A DNA stretch of 27,975 bases. It comes from Akkermansiaceae bacterium UBA1518 (GTDB taxonomy: Bacteria; Verrucomicrobiota; Verrucomicrobiia; Verrucomicrobiales; Akkermansiaceae). How positions within the stretch are numbered: the stretch's first letter is position 1; each line of letters begins with the position of its first letter. The notes under the pieces are model-generated. The model was not told where the DNA came from. It made no database searches and saw only the letters and a list, made by a program, of their open reading frames with translations. Below, one piece after another: positions 1 through 8,675 of the stretch. The stretch is from positions 1-27,975 of the forward strand of contig DCQM01000164.1 of NCBI GenBank assembly GCA_002323895.1, written 5' to 3'. A program made the position numbers and the translations under genes.

Positions 1-404
1 TCGGTCGAGATGTCGGCCTTGTTAGGGTCATCGGCGAAGGTTTGCATTTCGCTGACGCGGGTGTGCTTGGGGTCCTGGAGTGAATAGTAGATGTAGAACT
101 TACGATTTCTGGCGTAATCTGGGTGGAATGCGAGACCAAGAATTCCTTCCTCGAATTGTTGCTTAATAAGTGGTCGGTCAGTCACGTCAAGAAAGGTGAT
201 TTCCTCGTCGGAGGAGCGGTCGTTGGGCAGGATCGTAATTTTTCCAAATTGCTGGACTAAGAAGAGGCGTTCCGTGCCGTCGGGTGGTATAGCAAGAGCG
301 ACCGGAAGTTTTATGTTTTGGCCTTTAAAGGTCGCAGCGATCTTAATTTCGGGGGCTGCTAGGAGGATTGAGGCGGTGAGGAGAAAGGTTGCGATGGTTT
401 TCAT
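1..404 (-). CDS. PQQ-dependent sugar dehydrogenase, N-terminal part (cut by window edge)
   Basis: The frame reads from an ATG at 402-404 to the left edge without a stop, giving 134 codons of the N-terminus. The first ~17 residues (MKTIATFLLTASILLAA) are a Sec signal peptide. The rest matches the start of the soluble glucose/sorbosone dehydrogenase beta-propeller family (YliI/Asd-like): 'PDGTERLFLVQQFGKI', then 'EGILGLAFHPDY' and 'FYIYYS', which are characteristic first-blade motifs. Known members are periplasmic and oxidise aldose sugars with PQQ. The catalytic His and PQQ/Ca ligands lie beyond the window, so activity cannot be judged. It lies 107 bp downstream of the alpha-2-macroglobulin stop on the same strand. 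No clear terminator was seen between them, so co-transcription is possible but unproven. Confidence 0.85.
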   Translation of the reverse strand, partial: MKTIATFLLTASILLAAPEIKIAATFKGQNIKLPVALAIPPDGTERLFLVQQFGKITILPNDRSSDEEITFLDVTDRPLIKQQFEEGILGLAFHPDYARNRKFYIYYSLQDPKHTRVSEMQTFADDPNKADIST

Positions 405-511
405 GAGAGGGATAGTGACTGAAGAAGATGGGTCGTCCAAGGCTGATTTTAGCTATTAAATCGAGAGCTTGTCTGGGATTTTTGATAGGGTCAGGAAACG
501 TTATGCTTTTC

Positions 512-3500
512 CTACCTAATTCTAAGATTCTGGGTGGCTCCAAGGGCGAAGCTTGAGGGGTCATACATTTCCTCGACTTTGGTGGAGGGGACAAAAATTT
601 GTCCCTTGTGTGTCACGCGAGCGTGGTAAGTCATGATGAGGTTTCCGGATCTAAGTGGGTTATCGATAAAGAAAAGGACACGGTCGAGCCGGACTTCGCG
701 GTGCGAGATTCGCCAGCTGTTCTTGTCTTTGACCCGTCCGGCTTGGCTCTCGAAGTCAGTGTTTACAGCTTGGAATGATGATGGAAGTGGATCGTCGATG
801 GCGAGATAGCGCATTGCTTTATCTGGTAAGGAAACAGTGAGAGTGACTTTGACGAGGTCTCCAATTTTTGGATCCTTTAATTTTTCAGTAGTCCCGTTGG
901 CTTTGACTCGTTCGTAATTTCGGATGATTGAAAGACCATGTTTTGAGACGGGCTGAACAGGCGCGATTTTTGGTTTTGCTGCAATCGAGCTATAGACGTA
1001 GGTTTTTTCACTTGATGAAGCGAGGAGTTTGACCCCTTTTTCCAGAGGGAATTTCAAGATGTGGGAAGACTTATTTTTTGGAATGATAATCTTCTCCATG
1101 CCATTGGATGTTTCTACTAACAGCTCAATATCCTCTTGAGAGGTGTCGTGAGCTTGAGCATAGGCGCCGATGGCAAGGAGTGACCAAGCGTTAGCCCAGG
1201 TGGTGTGCCAGTGACCGCCCGGAGAACGTTTTTCTAGAAGCTTGGAAAGGTTGTCTTCACAGCCTCTAGAGTTCGGCTTAATGGTTGACCAAGCAAAGAG
1301 GGACATGGCGTTGGAATTACGATACGACATCCAGTAGCCGCTATTGTTTTCGGCTTCCCCATCCATCTTGAGGAGTTTTTCGGCCCCATCGTGTTTTGCA
1401 GTGTGCATGGCGAGAGCGAGGAATGCCCGGGCGGATTGTGGGAGGTGTTCTGCATTTTCGAGCAGCTTCGAGTGGTAAGCATTTTCTGCTTTCCCGAGTC
1501 GGGCTAGGACATAAAGACCGCGGGCGTAGTTTTCATAATCGTAACTGTTCTTAACACTAGAAAGAGTACGGAGCTTTGAAGAAAGATAGCCGGCGAGGCG
1601 TTCGAGTGAAGATAAGGGCACCTTGGCACCAGCTTCTTTGCAAAGGATCAATCCAAGGCCGGCATAGGATGAGGCCCAGTCGGATGAAGTTCCGCTACCG
1701 TTCCAATAACCAATCCCCCCGTCGGAGGTTTGCATCCCAAGAAGTCGGTCGGCTCCTGCCTGAATTGCTCTATCGATTTGAGCGACGGACTTTTTCTGGA
1801 ACCCTGGGGCAAGGTGGCGGAGGTTTTTTGCAGCAATCCACGGGATGGTTGAGGAGGTGGTTTGTTCGGCGCAGCCATAGGGGTAGGTGAGGAGGTAGTC
1901 GATAGCTCCGCCTGCTTCGAGGAGACGGGAGCGGGAAAATTCGACTTCAAGATGGCCACGGCCGCTCACGAGTCCCTCCGAGAAATCCTCAAGGAGGTTA
2001 AATTTCTTGGTTGGATCATTGAAGCTCACAAATTGGACTTCGCGAAGTAGCGGCATCGGGTAGCGAACCTCAAGGGTTGACTCGACGGAGTCAGAGAAGC
2101 TTCGCTTTAGATCGGGAAGAAGGGTGTTGTTTGAAAGCGCGATCGGTTTTGCCGACCATCGCCATTTGGCAGTGCCGGTGTTGGCGAAGGTTACTTCGAA
2201 TTCGACGGGGGCCTGCCCTTTTGCCGGAACGCTGATCTCGGTCATAAGAGTTTTGTTGGCGGTGGTAGTTGAGTCTAGCTGGAGCTCGACTTTCCATGTG
2301 CCAGCGATTTCGGTCGTATTTTGAAGTAAAGCCTTAACGCGGATACGATCGCCCTCGTGTGCGAAGTTAGGGAGGGAGGGTTCGAGCATCAAGGGCTTGT
2401 TGACAACAGCTTCCCCTAGACCATTTCCAAAACGAGAGGATTTGTGGGTAGCGATTGCGATGAGGCGGTAGCGGGTCAGAGTATCGGGTGCTTTGAAGCG
2501 GGCCGAAAAGGTGCCCTCATTGTCGGTGACGAGGGTCGGCATCCAGGTAGCCGTAGGGTTGAAGTCCGAGCGTGATTTTTTTTCATTTGTCACATTGTTT
2601 CTGGATTTTGCGAATGCATCAGCTTCACCACCTCCTATGATAAATCCTTTATTGCCAAATTCACGGTCGTCTAAGGATTCGGGGATCAGGTTGGTGAGTG
2701 AAGTCCCGTTCTTGAGGCTCATCACGCGGGGCTGATGAAAGGTAGAGAGTGGGTCTGGATTAGCGTAACCCATAACGGCAAGGGTCCCTTCATCGACGGC
2801 GTAGAAGGTGACTTCAGAGGCTGGAACTGGCTTTCCCTTGTGATCCATGACAGTCCCTAAGACTTCGATGATATCGCCGGGTCTGGTTTCACTCTGAGTG
2901 GTTGAGAGTTCGACCTTGAGTCGCGATTCTGCGGGGTCAACGTTGAGTTCACAATATCCCAGGCGGAGCTGTGGCTCGGGGTTCTTGCGTTTGGAGTCAG
3001 CGGACCCTTTGATGATTAGAACTGAGACGAAAGCACTGGGCGCATCGTTTTCGTCGAGTGGGATTTCAATAATGGGATTCTCGAGAGTGAGTGGCTTGCG
3101 GAACTTACGAACGACCTCCTGATGTTCGATTGTGATAAGGGCCTCTCCCTCGATAGGGGAGAGAACTAGAATTCGGGCGGTGTCACCGGGCTGGTAGCGA
3201 CGCTTTTCTGGAACGAGCTTAATACGCATTCCAGTTTCATAAGCCCAAGGGTATTCGTCTGTCCCATAAACATGCCGAGTGATGAGGGTTTTTATTGAGC
3301 GGCCGGAGGCATCTTTTGAGGTGAGGGTGAAAAAATGTTTCCCGGGCTCTTTTGGGGTGAATGGAAGATCAAGTTGGCCCTTTGTGAGGATGATTTCGCT
3401 GGCAGAGACTGGAACAATCGAGCTCTCGTTTTTCACTACGACGCGGCCGTTGGGAGCTTTTGATTTGGTTTGTTTATTGACCTCGCGCTCGACGGTGAGG

Positions 3501-6199
3501 GTTGCGGTTACGGGGGCTTTGTGAAGGTTTCCTTTTTGCGTCACTGCAACAACCTTAAAGGGAATTTCTTTGCCGACTCTCGTGATTTGATCTTGCCGGA
3601 GAATTCCGAGGTAGAATTCCGAGGAATGAATTGTCGTTCCGGCTTTTGTCGAGAGGGTTTGGCTGTTGGTATCTATGACTTCAGTCTGAACTGTGGCACG
3701 ACGTGGAGTGGGAAACTTGAGCTCGGGCATATCGAAGTCGATGATGAGCTCTCCGTTTTCACTGAGTTCAGTTTCACCATTTTCGGAGTGGCTAGCTTGG
3801 CGGTTTAGACTACCGCCATTGTCCAAGTAGCCGAAATAGTGATTCCAGTAATCGGGGTCATAACCTTGGTGGTTACCAAAAAGGAAGTCACGGTAGTCGG
3901 CGGGGTAGAATCCGGTCGGGGTGGTTCGAAAAAACCACTCAACCTTACCGTTCGCAACAGGTGTTCCCTGAAAATATTTAGCATCGAGTTTATAAGTAAG
4001 TTTGTCGGTTAAGGAGGATTTAACTTCGAAAGTGTTACGTTTGAATTCCTGAACCGAGAAGGAGTGTGAGAACGAAGCTGATTTTTTGGCAGCGCGCTTT
4101 GCCCAGTAGTCGTTGATCTCTTCGGCGGCTTCGAGCTCTTCGGCCCAGGTGAGTTGGAAATGATAATTACCGACGGTGGTTTCTGGAAGGGTATGGGTGA
4201 AGTCGAAGGAGCCGGAGCTGGAAAGAGTGAGATCTTTTTCAGTAATGATTCGGCGCATCGGGTCCCTAAGAACGATCTTGGGGTTGATCGAGATGGGGAG
4301 GTGGAGGTTATCTTTTTTGAGATCTCGAACAATCCCCTTGAGGTGGACGGTTTCGCCCGGACGATAGAGACTACGATCGGTGAAGAGTTCGACGATACGT
4401 TTGTCGGTGGGGGCAGAGTTCCAGTTGTAATTGATGGGAAAACGCCACATTGAGACAGTCGAGAGCGAGTTGTCGAAGGGAAGGATAAGGAGATCGCTTT
4501 TGTTACGAACGCGCAGGAGACGGTGTTTTTCATTCCGGGGCAAAGAGGCCGTGCCGTCAGCGTCCGTGACAGTCTTTTCAAAGGGTGCAGCGTCTTCACC
4601 AAAGAGGGAAAATTCGACGCCGGGGAGGGCCTTGCCGGTTTCGCAGGAATAAGCGTAAAGAAAGGCATTGTCATTGCTCAGCTTCCAAGCAAGACCAATG
4701 TCGGTTAGTTGAACGAGGGACTGGGTGATTTTGTTGCTGGCCTTCGAAAGGTCGGGATGATTCGCAGGAGTCCCAGTAACCGAAACAAAGAAAGCTCCTC
4801 CAAGTTGCTTCTTAGGAAGAAACTTATTCCAGTTTAGAGTATGAGTGTGAGTGGTATCAAGGTCGGCATTGATCTCAATCACTGTATCAGCAACCACTTT
4901 CCCGGTGATGAGTTCGAAAGGGATCGCGATGCGTTCTTTAATACGCTCGGAATTTGGTCCATTGCCCGTGTAGTGGCGGTATCCGAGCGAGGTCCGAATC
5001 AGATTCTTTGGGCTGAGGCGTTTGATACGGATCCGTAGTGACTGGTTATTGACCGACTTCACTTGATAGGTGCGTGATCCGCGGGAGAGTTGAGCTTCGT
5101 CCCAACTCGGAAGAAGAATCTTTGGAGCAAGGCGGGTGAATTTAAGGTCCGTAATAATGGGCTTTTCTAGCGCAAGGCGATCGGCCGAAAAGAGTGAGCT
5201 TGAAAGAGTGAGGCGATAAGCGTCGCGTTTGTTGAAGTCACCGTGCAAAGTGACGGAGGTTCGGCGGTAATCGAAGATGGGTCTCAGACCTTTGACAGGA
5301 TCTTTGAAACTGAGGTGCTTCAGGAAGTCGTCGGGCTTTAGATCCTTTGGAAGGGCTTGGTTAAAGGTGATGCGTATGGCGCGCGGTTGGTCAGGTGCAA
5401 TGACAGGGATAACAAGTTTGGTGGAGAAGGGCGTAACGTTTCCGAGAGCATAATGATTGATCGTGTTGATGGTGGCGGTGCCAGCGGCATTTGGGAGTGA
5501 GGAGAGACGTCGCAGCGACCAAAGATTGCCGATTGGAAGTGGAGTGACTGGTTCGACAACGAGAGCGTGCTTGATGATCTCGGTGGGCTCGGGAGTTGGA
5601 TTGCCAGAGCGGCGGTTTTGGTTGGTGAACCTCTCTTGCCAAGATGGTTGGTAGTAGTAACGGCTGCGAAGATCCCCCCAAGTGGCCTTGCGGGTGCGAG
5701 CGGCGATGATTTGCTCCTTTTGTGTATCGGTCTGGGGGCTGACGAATTGGAAGAATGGTGCAGCTGCGGTTGGGCTGACGTCGTCATTAAACATTAGAAC
5801 GCTCTCGCCAGCTCGGACGGAGCCATTACGAACTGAGCGAACGATTTGAAAGGGTTCGGAGCTGGCTGATATGAGTTCCTTTGTGGGAATGATTGTCCCA
5901 TCGACAGCCTTAAGTTCTTTAGCGAGAAAGAATTGATATTTCGTAGCGACTTTTGGGGCTTCGCTTCTGACGATAGTGGCGATGTTCTGTGATCGCCAAA
6001 TGACCTTCGTTTTCCAGGCTGGTTTGATGGTGAGGATAGAATTATCAAGGGTCTTACCAATCGTTTCAGGGGTGACCATGGCTACATCGAAAATGAGTTC
6101 GATCTTGGTATTCGGAGCGATAACCTGATCGCTTAGCGAGAGTCGTGTCTCACCAAGAAGGGGGAGGGTGAAGGAAAAAAGAAGTAGCAGAAATTTCAT
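512..6199 (-). CDS. Large alpha-2-macroglobulin family protein with CAEQ thioester
   Basis: This 1895-residue protein starts with a Sec signal peptide (MKFLLLLFSFTLPLLG) and has no lipobox cysteine, so it is probably periplasmic or secreted rather than an inner-membrane lipoprotein like E. coli YfhM. Around residue 603, 'TDRSLYRPGETVHLKG' is the MG2 domain signature. Near residue 1136, 'AVDEGTLAVMGY' precedes the probable bait region. Around 1230-1290 lies the A2M core ('APDTLTRYRLIAIA'). The thioester motif 'YPYGCAEQTTS' has Cys1443 and Gln1446, followed by the alpha/alpha thioester domain and a C-terminal MG10 domain ('LAIDDPLPSSF'). Family knowledge: these proteins trap foreign proteases through a bait loop and covalent thioester attachment. 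The usual partner PBP1C gene is not adjacent. The ATG at 6199 is preceded by a 130-bp leader holding an inverted repeat. Confidence 0.95.
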   Translation of the reverse strand: MKFLLLLFSFTLPLLGETRLSLSDQVIAPNTKIELIFDVAMVTPETIGKTLDNSILTIKPAWKTKVIWRSQNIATIVRSEAPKVATKYQFFLAKELKAVDGTIIPTKELISASSEPFQIVRSVRNGSVRAGESVLMFNDDVSPTAAAPFFQFVSPQTDTQKEQIIAARTRKATWGDLRSRYYYQPSWQERFTNQNRRSGNPTPEPTEIIKHALVVEPVTPLPIGNLWSLRRLSSLPNAAGTATINTINHYALGNVTPFSTKLVIPVIAPDQPRAIRITFNQALPKDLKPDDFLKHLSFKDPVKGLRPIFDYRRTSVTLHGDFNKRDAYRLTLSSSLFSADRLALEKPIITDLKFTRLAPKILLPSWDEAQLSRGSRTYQVKSVNNQSLRIRIKRLSPKNLIRTSLGYRHYTGNGPNSERIKERIAIPFELITGKVVADTVIEINADLDTTHTHTLNWNKFLPKKQLGGAFFVSVTGTPANHPDLSKASNKITQSLVQLTDIGLAWKLSNDNAFLYAYSCETGKALPGVEFSLFGEDAAPFEKTVTDADGTASLPRNEKHRLLRVRNKSDLLILPFDNSLSTVSMWRFPINYNWNSAPTDKRIVELFTDRSLYRPGETVHLKGIVRDLKKDNLHLPISINPKIVLRDPMRRIITEKDLTLSSSGSFDFTHTLPETTVGNYHFQLTWAEELEAAEEINDYWAKRAAKKSASFSHSFSVQEFKRNTFEVKSSLTDKLTYKLDAKYFQGTPVANGKVEWFFRTTPTGFYPADYRDFLFGNHQGYDPDYWNHYFGYLDNGGSLNRQASHSENGETELSENGELIIDFDMPELKFPTPRRATVQTEVIDTNSQTLSTKAGTTIHSSEFYLGILRQDQITRVGKEIPFKVVAVTQKGNLHKAPVTATLTVEREVNKQTKSKAPNGRVVVKNESSIVPVSASEIILTKGQLDLPFTPKEPGKHFFTLTSKDASGRSIKTLITRHVYGTDEYPWAYETGMRIKLVPEKRRYQPGDTARILVLSPIEGEALITIEHQEVVRKFRKPLTLENPIIEIPLDENDAPSAFVSVLIIKGSADSKRKNPEPQLRLGYCELNVDPAESRLKVELSTTQSETRPGDIIEVLGTVMDHKGKPVPASEVTFYAVDEGTLAVMGYANPDPLSTFHQPRVMSLKNGTSLTNLIPESLDDREFGNKGFIIGGGEADAFAKSRNNVTNEKKSRSDFNPTATWMPTLVTDNEGTFSARFKAPDTLTRYRLIAIATHKSSRFGNGLGEAVVNKPLMLEPSLPNFAHEGDRIRVKALLQNTTEIAGTWKVELQLDSTTTANKTLMTEISVPAKGQAPVEFEVTFANTGTAKWRWSAKPIALSNNTLLPDLKRSFSDSVESTLEVRYPMPLLREVQFVSFNDPTKKFNLLEDFSEGLVSGRGHLEVEFSRSRLLEAGGAIDYLLTYPYGCAEQTTSSTIPWIAAKNLRHLAPGFQKKSVAQIDRAIQAGADRLLGMQTSDGGIGYWNGSGTSSDWASSYAGLGLILCKEAGAKVPLSSLERLAGYLSSKLRTLSSVKNSYDYENYARGLYVLARLGKAENAYHSKLLENAEHLPQSARAFLALAMHTAKHDGAEKLLKMDGEAENNSGYWMSYRNSNAMSLFAWSTIKPNSRGCEDNLSKLLEKRSPGGHWHTTWANAWSLLAIGAYAQAHDTSQEDIELLVETSNGMEKIIIPKNKSSHILKFPLEKGVKLLASSSEKTYVYSSIAAKPKIAPVQPVSKHGLSIIRNYERVKANGTTEKLKDPKIGDLVKVTLTVSLPDKAMRYLAIDDPLPSSFQAVNTDFESQAGRVKDKNSWRISHREVRLDRVLFFIDNPLRSGNLIMTYHARVTHKGQIFVPSTKVEEMYDPSSFALGATQNLRIR

Positions 6200-6246
6200 G
6201 AGTCCTAATGGTAAGCGATTCTGTTACATCTTTCTGGGTAATTTAT

Positions 6247-6285
6247 TTTCGTCATCGGGATATTTCATACGTTATTTTGACGAAA
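6247..6285. promoter_or_regulatory. Inverted repeat upstream of the alpha-2-macroglobulin gene
   Basis: TTTCGTCA at 6247-6254 and TGACGAAA at 6278-6285 form perfect 8-bp arms around a 23-bp AT-rich spacer, 48-86 bp upstream of the ATG at 6199. The placement fits an operator or activator site, but no regulator is identified and a chance match of 8-bp arms cannot be excluded. Confidence 0.3.
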
Positions 6286-6330
6286 TAGGGGGAGGAAGGG
6301 AGAAAACCCGATTATTCAGTGCGCAGAAAA

Positions 6331-6358
6331 GAAAAACGGCGCTCTTACGAACGCCGTT
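6331..6358 (-). terminator. Rho-independent terminator of hppA
   Basis: On the minus strand, AACGGCG (6358-6352) and CGCCGTT (6341-6335) form a perfect 7-bp stem over a 10-nt loop, followed by a T-rich run. It begins 36 bp beyond the hppA stop and separates hppA from the alpha-2-macroglobulin gene. Confidence 0.8.
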
Positions 6359-6393
6359 GTGTATTTACAGGAAGCGGGCAATGGCGGCCTCTT

Positions 6394-8445
6394 TTAGAGG
6401 AGTCCGGCAATAACGAGACTGACGATAGCCATAACGTTAATCAGGATATTCATGGAGGGACCGGAGGTGTCCTTGAGGGGGTCACCGACGGTGTCACCGA
6501 CCACGCTAGCGGAGTGCGTGTCGGATCCTTTGCCGCCATTGTTGCCGTCTTCGACGTGCTTCTTGGCATTGTCCCAAGCACCACCGGCATTGGACATGAA
6601 AAGTGCGAGGAGAACACAACCTAGGAGAGCTCCAATAAGACATCCGGCGAGAGTTTTGGCTCCAGCTTGAGCTCCTTCGGCTCCGATGAAATTGAAGCCG
6701 AATCCAACTACGATTGGTGTCCCAACTGCGAGAAGGGCAGGTCCAATCATACTTTTGGTTGCTGCCTTGGTGGCGATATCGATACAGCGATTACTGTCTG
6801 GTTCGACTGTCCCTTTGAGGATACCGGGTTCGGCTTTAAACTGTCGGCGGATTTCCTCGATCATGCTGCCAGCGGCTTTGCCCACCGCATCCATCGTGAG
6901 GGAGCCATTGAAGAAGGGAACCGCACCACCAATCAGGAGTCCGACGAAGAAGTAGCGGAGAGAATCTGGTGAAGCGAGATCAAGCGAGATTCCGGTTTTT
7001 TGAATGAAGGCTGTAATGAGAGCGAGAGCTGCGAGGCCAGCTGCACCGATCGCAAAGCCTTTACCGATTGCGGCAGTGGTATTTCCTACGACGTCCAAGG
7101 AGTCCGTGATTTCGCGGGTTTCATCACCCATCTCGGCCATTTCTGCAATACCGCCGGCGTTATCGGCAATTGGACCGTAAGCATCGATAGCCATGGTGAT
7201 ACCAACAGTTCCGAGCATTCCGATTGCGGCAAGACCGACGCCGTAAAGACCAGCGCATTCATAGGAACCGTAAAGTGTGGCGGCAATGGTGAGGATAGGG
7301 AGAACGACAGATTGAAGTCCGACCGAGAGTCCACAGATGACAAGAGTGGCGACGCCTGTTTCACCTTGGGATGCGATGGTTCGAATTGGTTTGCCACCTG
7401 TGTAATGTTCGGTGATGAGGCCAATGATTACTCCTCCGATGGAGCCACAAAGAACAGCGACGCCGAGTTTTGCGCTGAGTCCGAAGAAACTGGTGACGCC
7501 GAAGGCTGCAATAATGAAAAGTGCAGCGGCTCCAATCGTGCCAATGCGAAGGGCAAGAGCGGGATTTTTCCCTGCACTGATATTGACCATGAGTATGCCG
7601 AGGACCGAGCAGACGATTCCTACGGTGGTTAGAATGAGAGGAAGTTGCATCAGCATTGATTCGCTGGCCCCAATTTGGGCTGCGTAAGCGGCGCCCGAAG
7701 AAGCCGCGATGGCGACCGTTGCGATTTGGGCCCCACAGTAGGATTCAAAAATGTCAGAACCCATACCGGCGACGTCACCAACGTTGTCGCCTACATTGTC
7801 GGCAATCACGCCTGGGTTGCGGGGATCGTCTTCGGGGATGCCGGCTTCGACCTTACCAACAAGGTCAGTCCCAACGTCGGCAGCTTTAGTGAAAATACCA
7901 CCGCCAACTCGATAGAAAAGAGCGACGAGAGAAGCTCCCATCGCGAAGCCTTCGAGAATCTCAGGGAGATAATCCTTGTGCGCGGCGCTTTGGGAGTAGA
8001 AAGCAAAGAGGGTTCCGAGACCTAGGAGTCCCATCGCTGCGACAGTCAGCCCCATAACGGCTCCACCAGAGAAAGCGATCTTGAGCGCGCGAGCAGGTCC
8101 TGTTTCGTTGGCTGCTACACAAGTGCGGACATTAGCGAGGGTAGCCGTTTTCATTCCAATGTAACCCGCGGCCGAGGAAGCTAGGCATCCCATGAAGAAG
8201 GCGATCGACTGAGGACCCCGGTATTCCTGTTTTTGGAAAAGTAAAAGGGCAAGGCCTAAGGCTATCGCAAAGAGGGCGATGAGTTTGAACTCACGGCTCA
8301 TAAAGACCATGGCGCCGTGATGAATTTTCTCAGCAATTTTCTCGGCTTTTCCTCCGCCGGCGCTCTGCTTTTTGATATCAAAGAAAATGATGGCCGCAAG
8401 AACGAGGCCAATGACTCCGAAGAGGGGGGTGATGATTGCTTGCAT
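6394..8445 (-). CDS. hppA: Membrane-bound ion-pumping pyrophosphatase, K+-dependent, possibly Na+-pumping
   Basis: This 683-residue, multi-spanning protein has the length and motifs of membrane pyrophosphatases, which hydrolyse cytoplasmic PPi and pump H+ and/or Na+. The PPi/Mg site is 'GGGIFTKAADVGTDLVGKVE', followed by 'ADNVGDNVGD'. The gating region reads D231-I-F-E234. Glu sits at helix position 6.53, as in the Na+-pumping Thermotoga enzyme, rather than four residues later as in plant H+ pumps. 'NTTAAIGKG' (residues 455-463) has Ala458 and Gly461, the signature of K+-dependent enzymes, in place of the Lys of K+-independent ones. Na+ or mixed Na+/H+ pumping is therefore likely, although some H+ pumps also carry Glu at 6.53. 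The start at 8445 has no Shine-Dalgarno. A C11 tract lies about 21 nt upstream of it. Confidence 0.97.
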   Translation of the reverse strand: MQAIITPLFGVIGLVLAAIIFFDIKKQSAGGGKAEKIAEKIHHGAMVFMSREFKLIALFAIALGLALLLFQKQEYRGPQSIAFFMGCLASSAAGYIGMKTATLANVRTCVAANETGPARALKIAFSGGAVMGLTVAAMGLLGLGTLFAFYSQSAAHKDYLPEILEGFAMGASLVALFYRVGGGIFTKAADVGTDLVGKVEAGIPEDDPRNPGVIADNVGDNVGDVAGMGSDIFESYCGAQIATVAIAASSGAAYAAQIGASESMLMQLPLILTTVGIVCSVLGILMVNISAGKNPALALRIGTIGAAALFIIAAFGVTSFFGLSAKLGVAVLCGSIGGVIIGLITEHYTGGKPIRTIASQGETGVATLVICGLSVGLQSVVLPILTIAATLYGSYECAGLYGVGLAAIGMLGTVGITMAIDAYGPIADNAGGIAEMAEMGDETREITDSLDVVGNTTAAIGKGFAIGAAGLAALALITAFIQKTGISLDLASPDSLRYFFVGLLIGGAVPFFNGSLTMDAVGKAAGSMIEEIRRQFKAEPGILKGTVEPDSNRCIDIATKAATKSMIGPALLAVGTPIVVGFGFNFIGAEGAQAGAKTLAGCLIGALLGCVLLALFMSNAGGAWDNAKKHVEDGNNGGKGSDTHSASVVGDTVGDPLKDTSGPSMNILINVMAIVSLVIAGLL

Positions 8446-8466
8446 TTCGTTGCTAGTTAAAATGTT

Positions 8467-8477
8467 GGGGGGGGGGG
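8467..8477. repeat. Homopolymer of 11 G (C11 in the hppA leader)
   Basis: Eleven consecutive G on the plus strand read as C11 in the hppA 5' leader, ending 21 bp before its ATG. Tracts of this length are prone to slipped-strand length changes. Confidence 0.85.
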
Positions 8478-8524
8478 ACCCTGATCACCTCTTTCCATTT
8501 GAGCAATTAAATTCCCGCATTCAT

Positions 8525-8559
8525 CATGAAATATTTAAATTTCTCATTCATATTTCATG
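8525..8559. promoter_or_regulatory. Perfect 10-bp inverted repeat upstream of hppA
   Basis: CATGAAATAT (8525-8534) and ATATTTCATG (8550-8559) are perfect reverse complements separated by 15 bp. They lie 80-114 bp upstream of the hppA start and 117 bp before the decayed LamG gene. The size and symmetry fit a dimeric regulator site. No regulator is identified. Confidence 0.45.
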
Positions 8560-8675
8560 GTTGCGTTGGAGCGGCCTCCTGCCCATGTAGGGGTAGGATG
8601 GGGGTGGATAGGGCGCTCGTTACGATGCTCAAATTATAAGACTATTGCGAAGCGTTTATTTTTCGAATTTTCTAT

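Noticed and set aside
4009..4674. Minus-strand frame of 221 codons
   Set aside because: It lies inside the alpha-2-macroglobulin gene in another frame of the same strand and is Ser/Pro/Thr-rich without domains.
7000..7632. Plus-strand frame of 210 codons
   Set aside because: Antisense to the highly conserved hppA; its composition reflects the mirror of membrane-helix codons.
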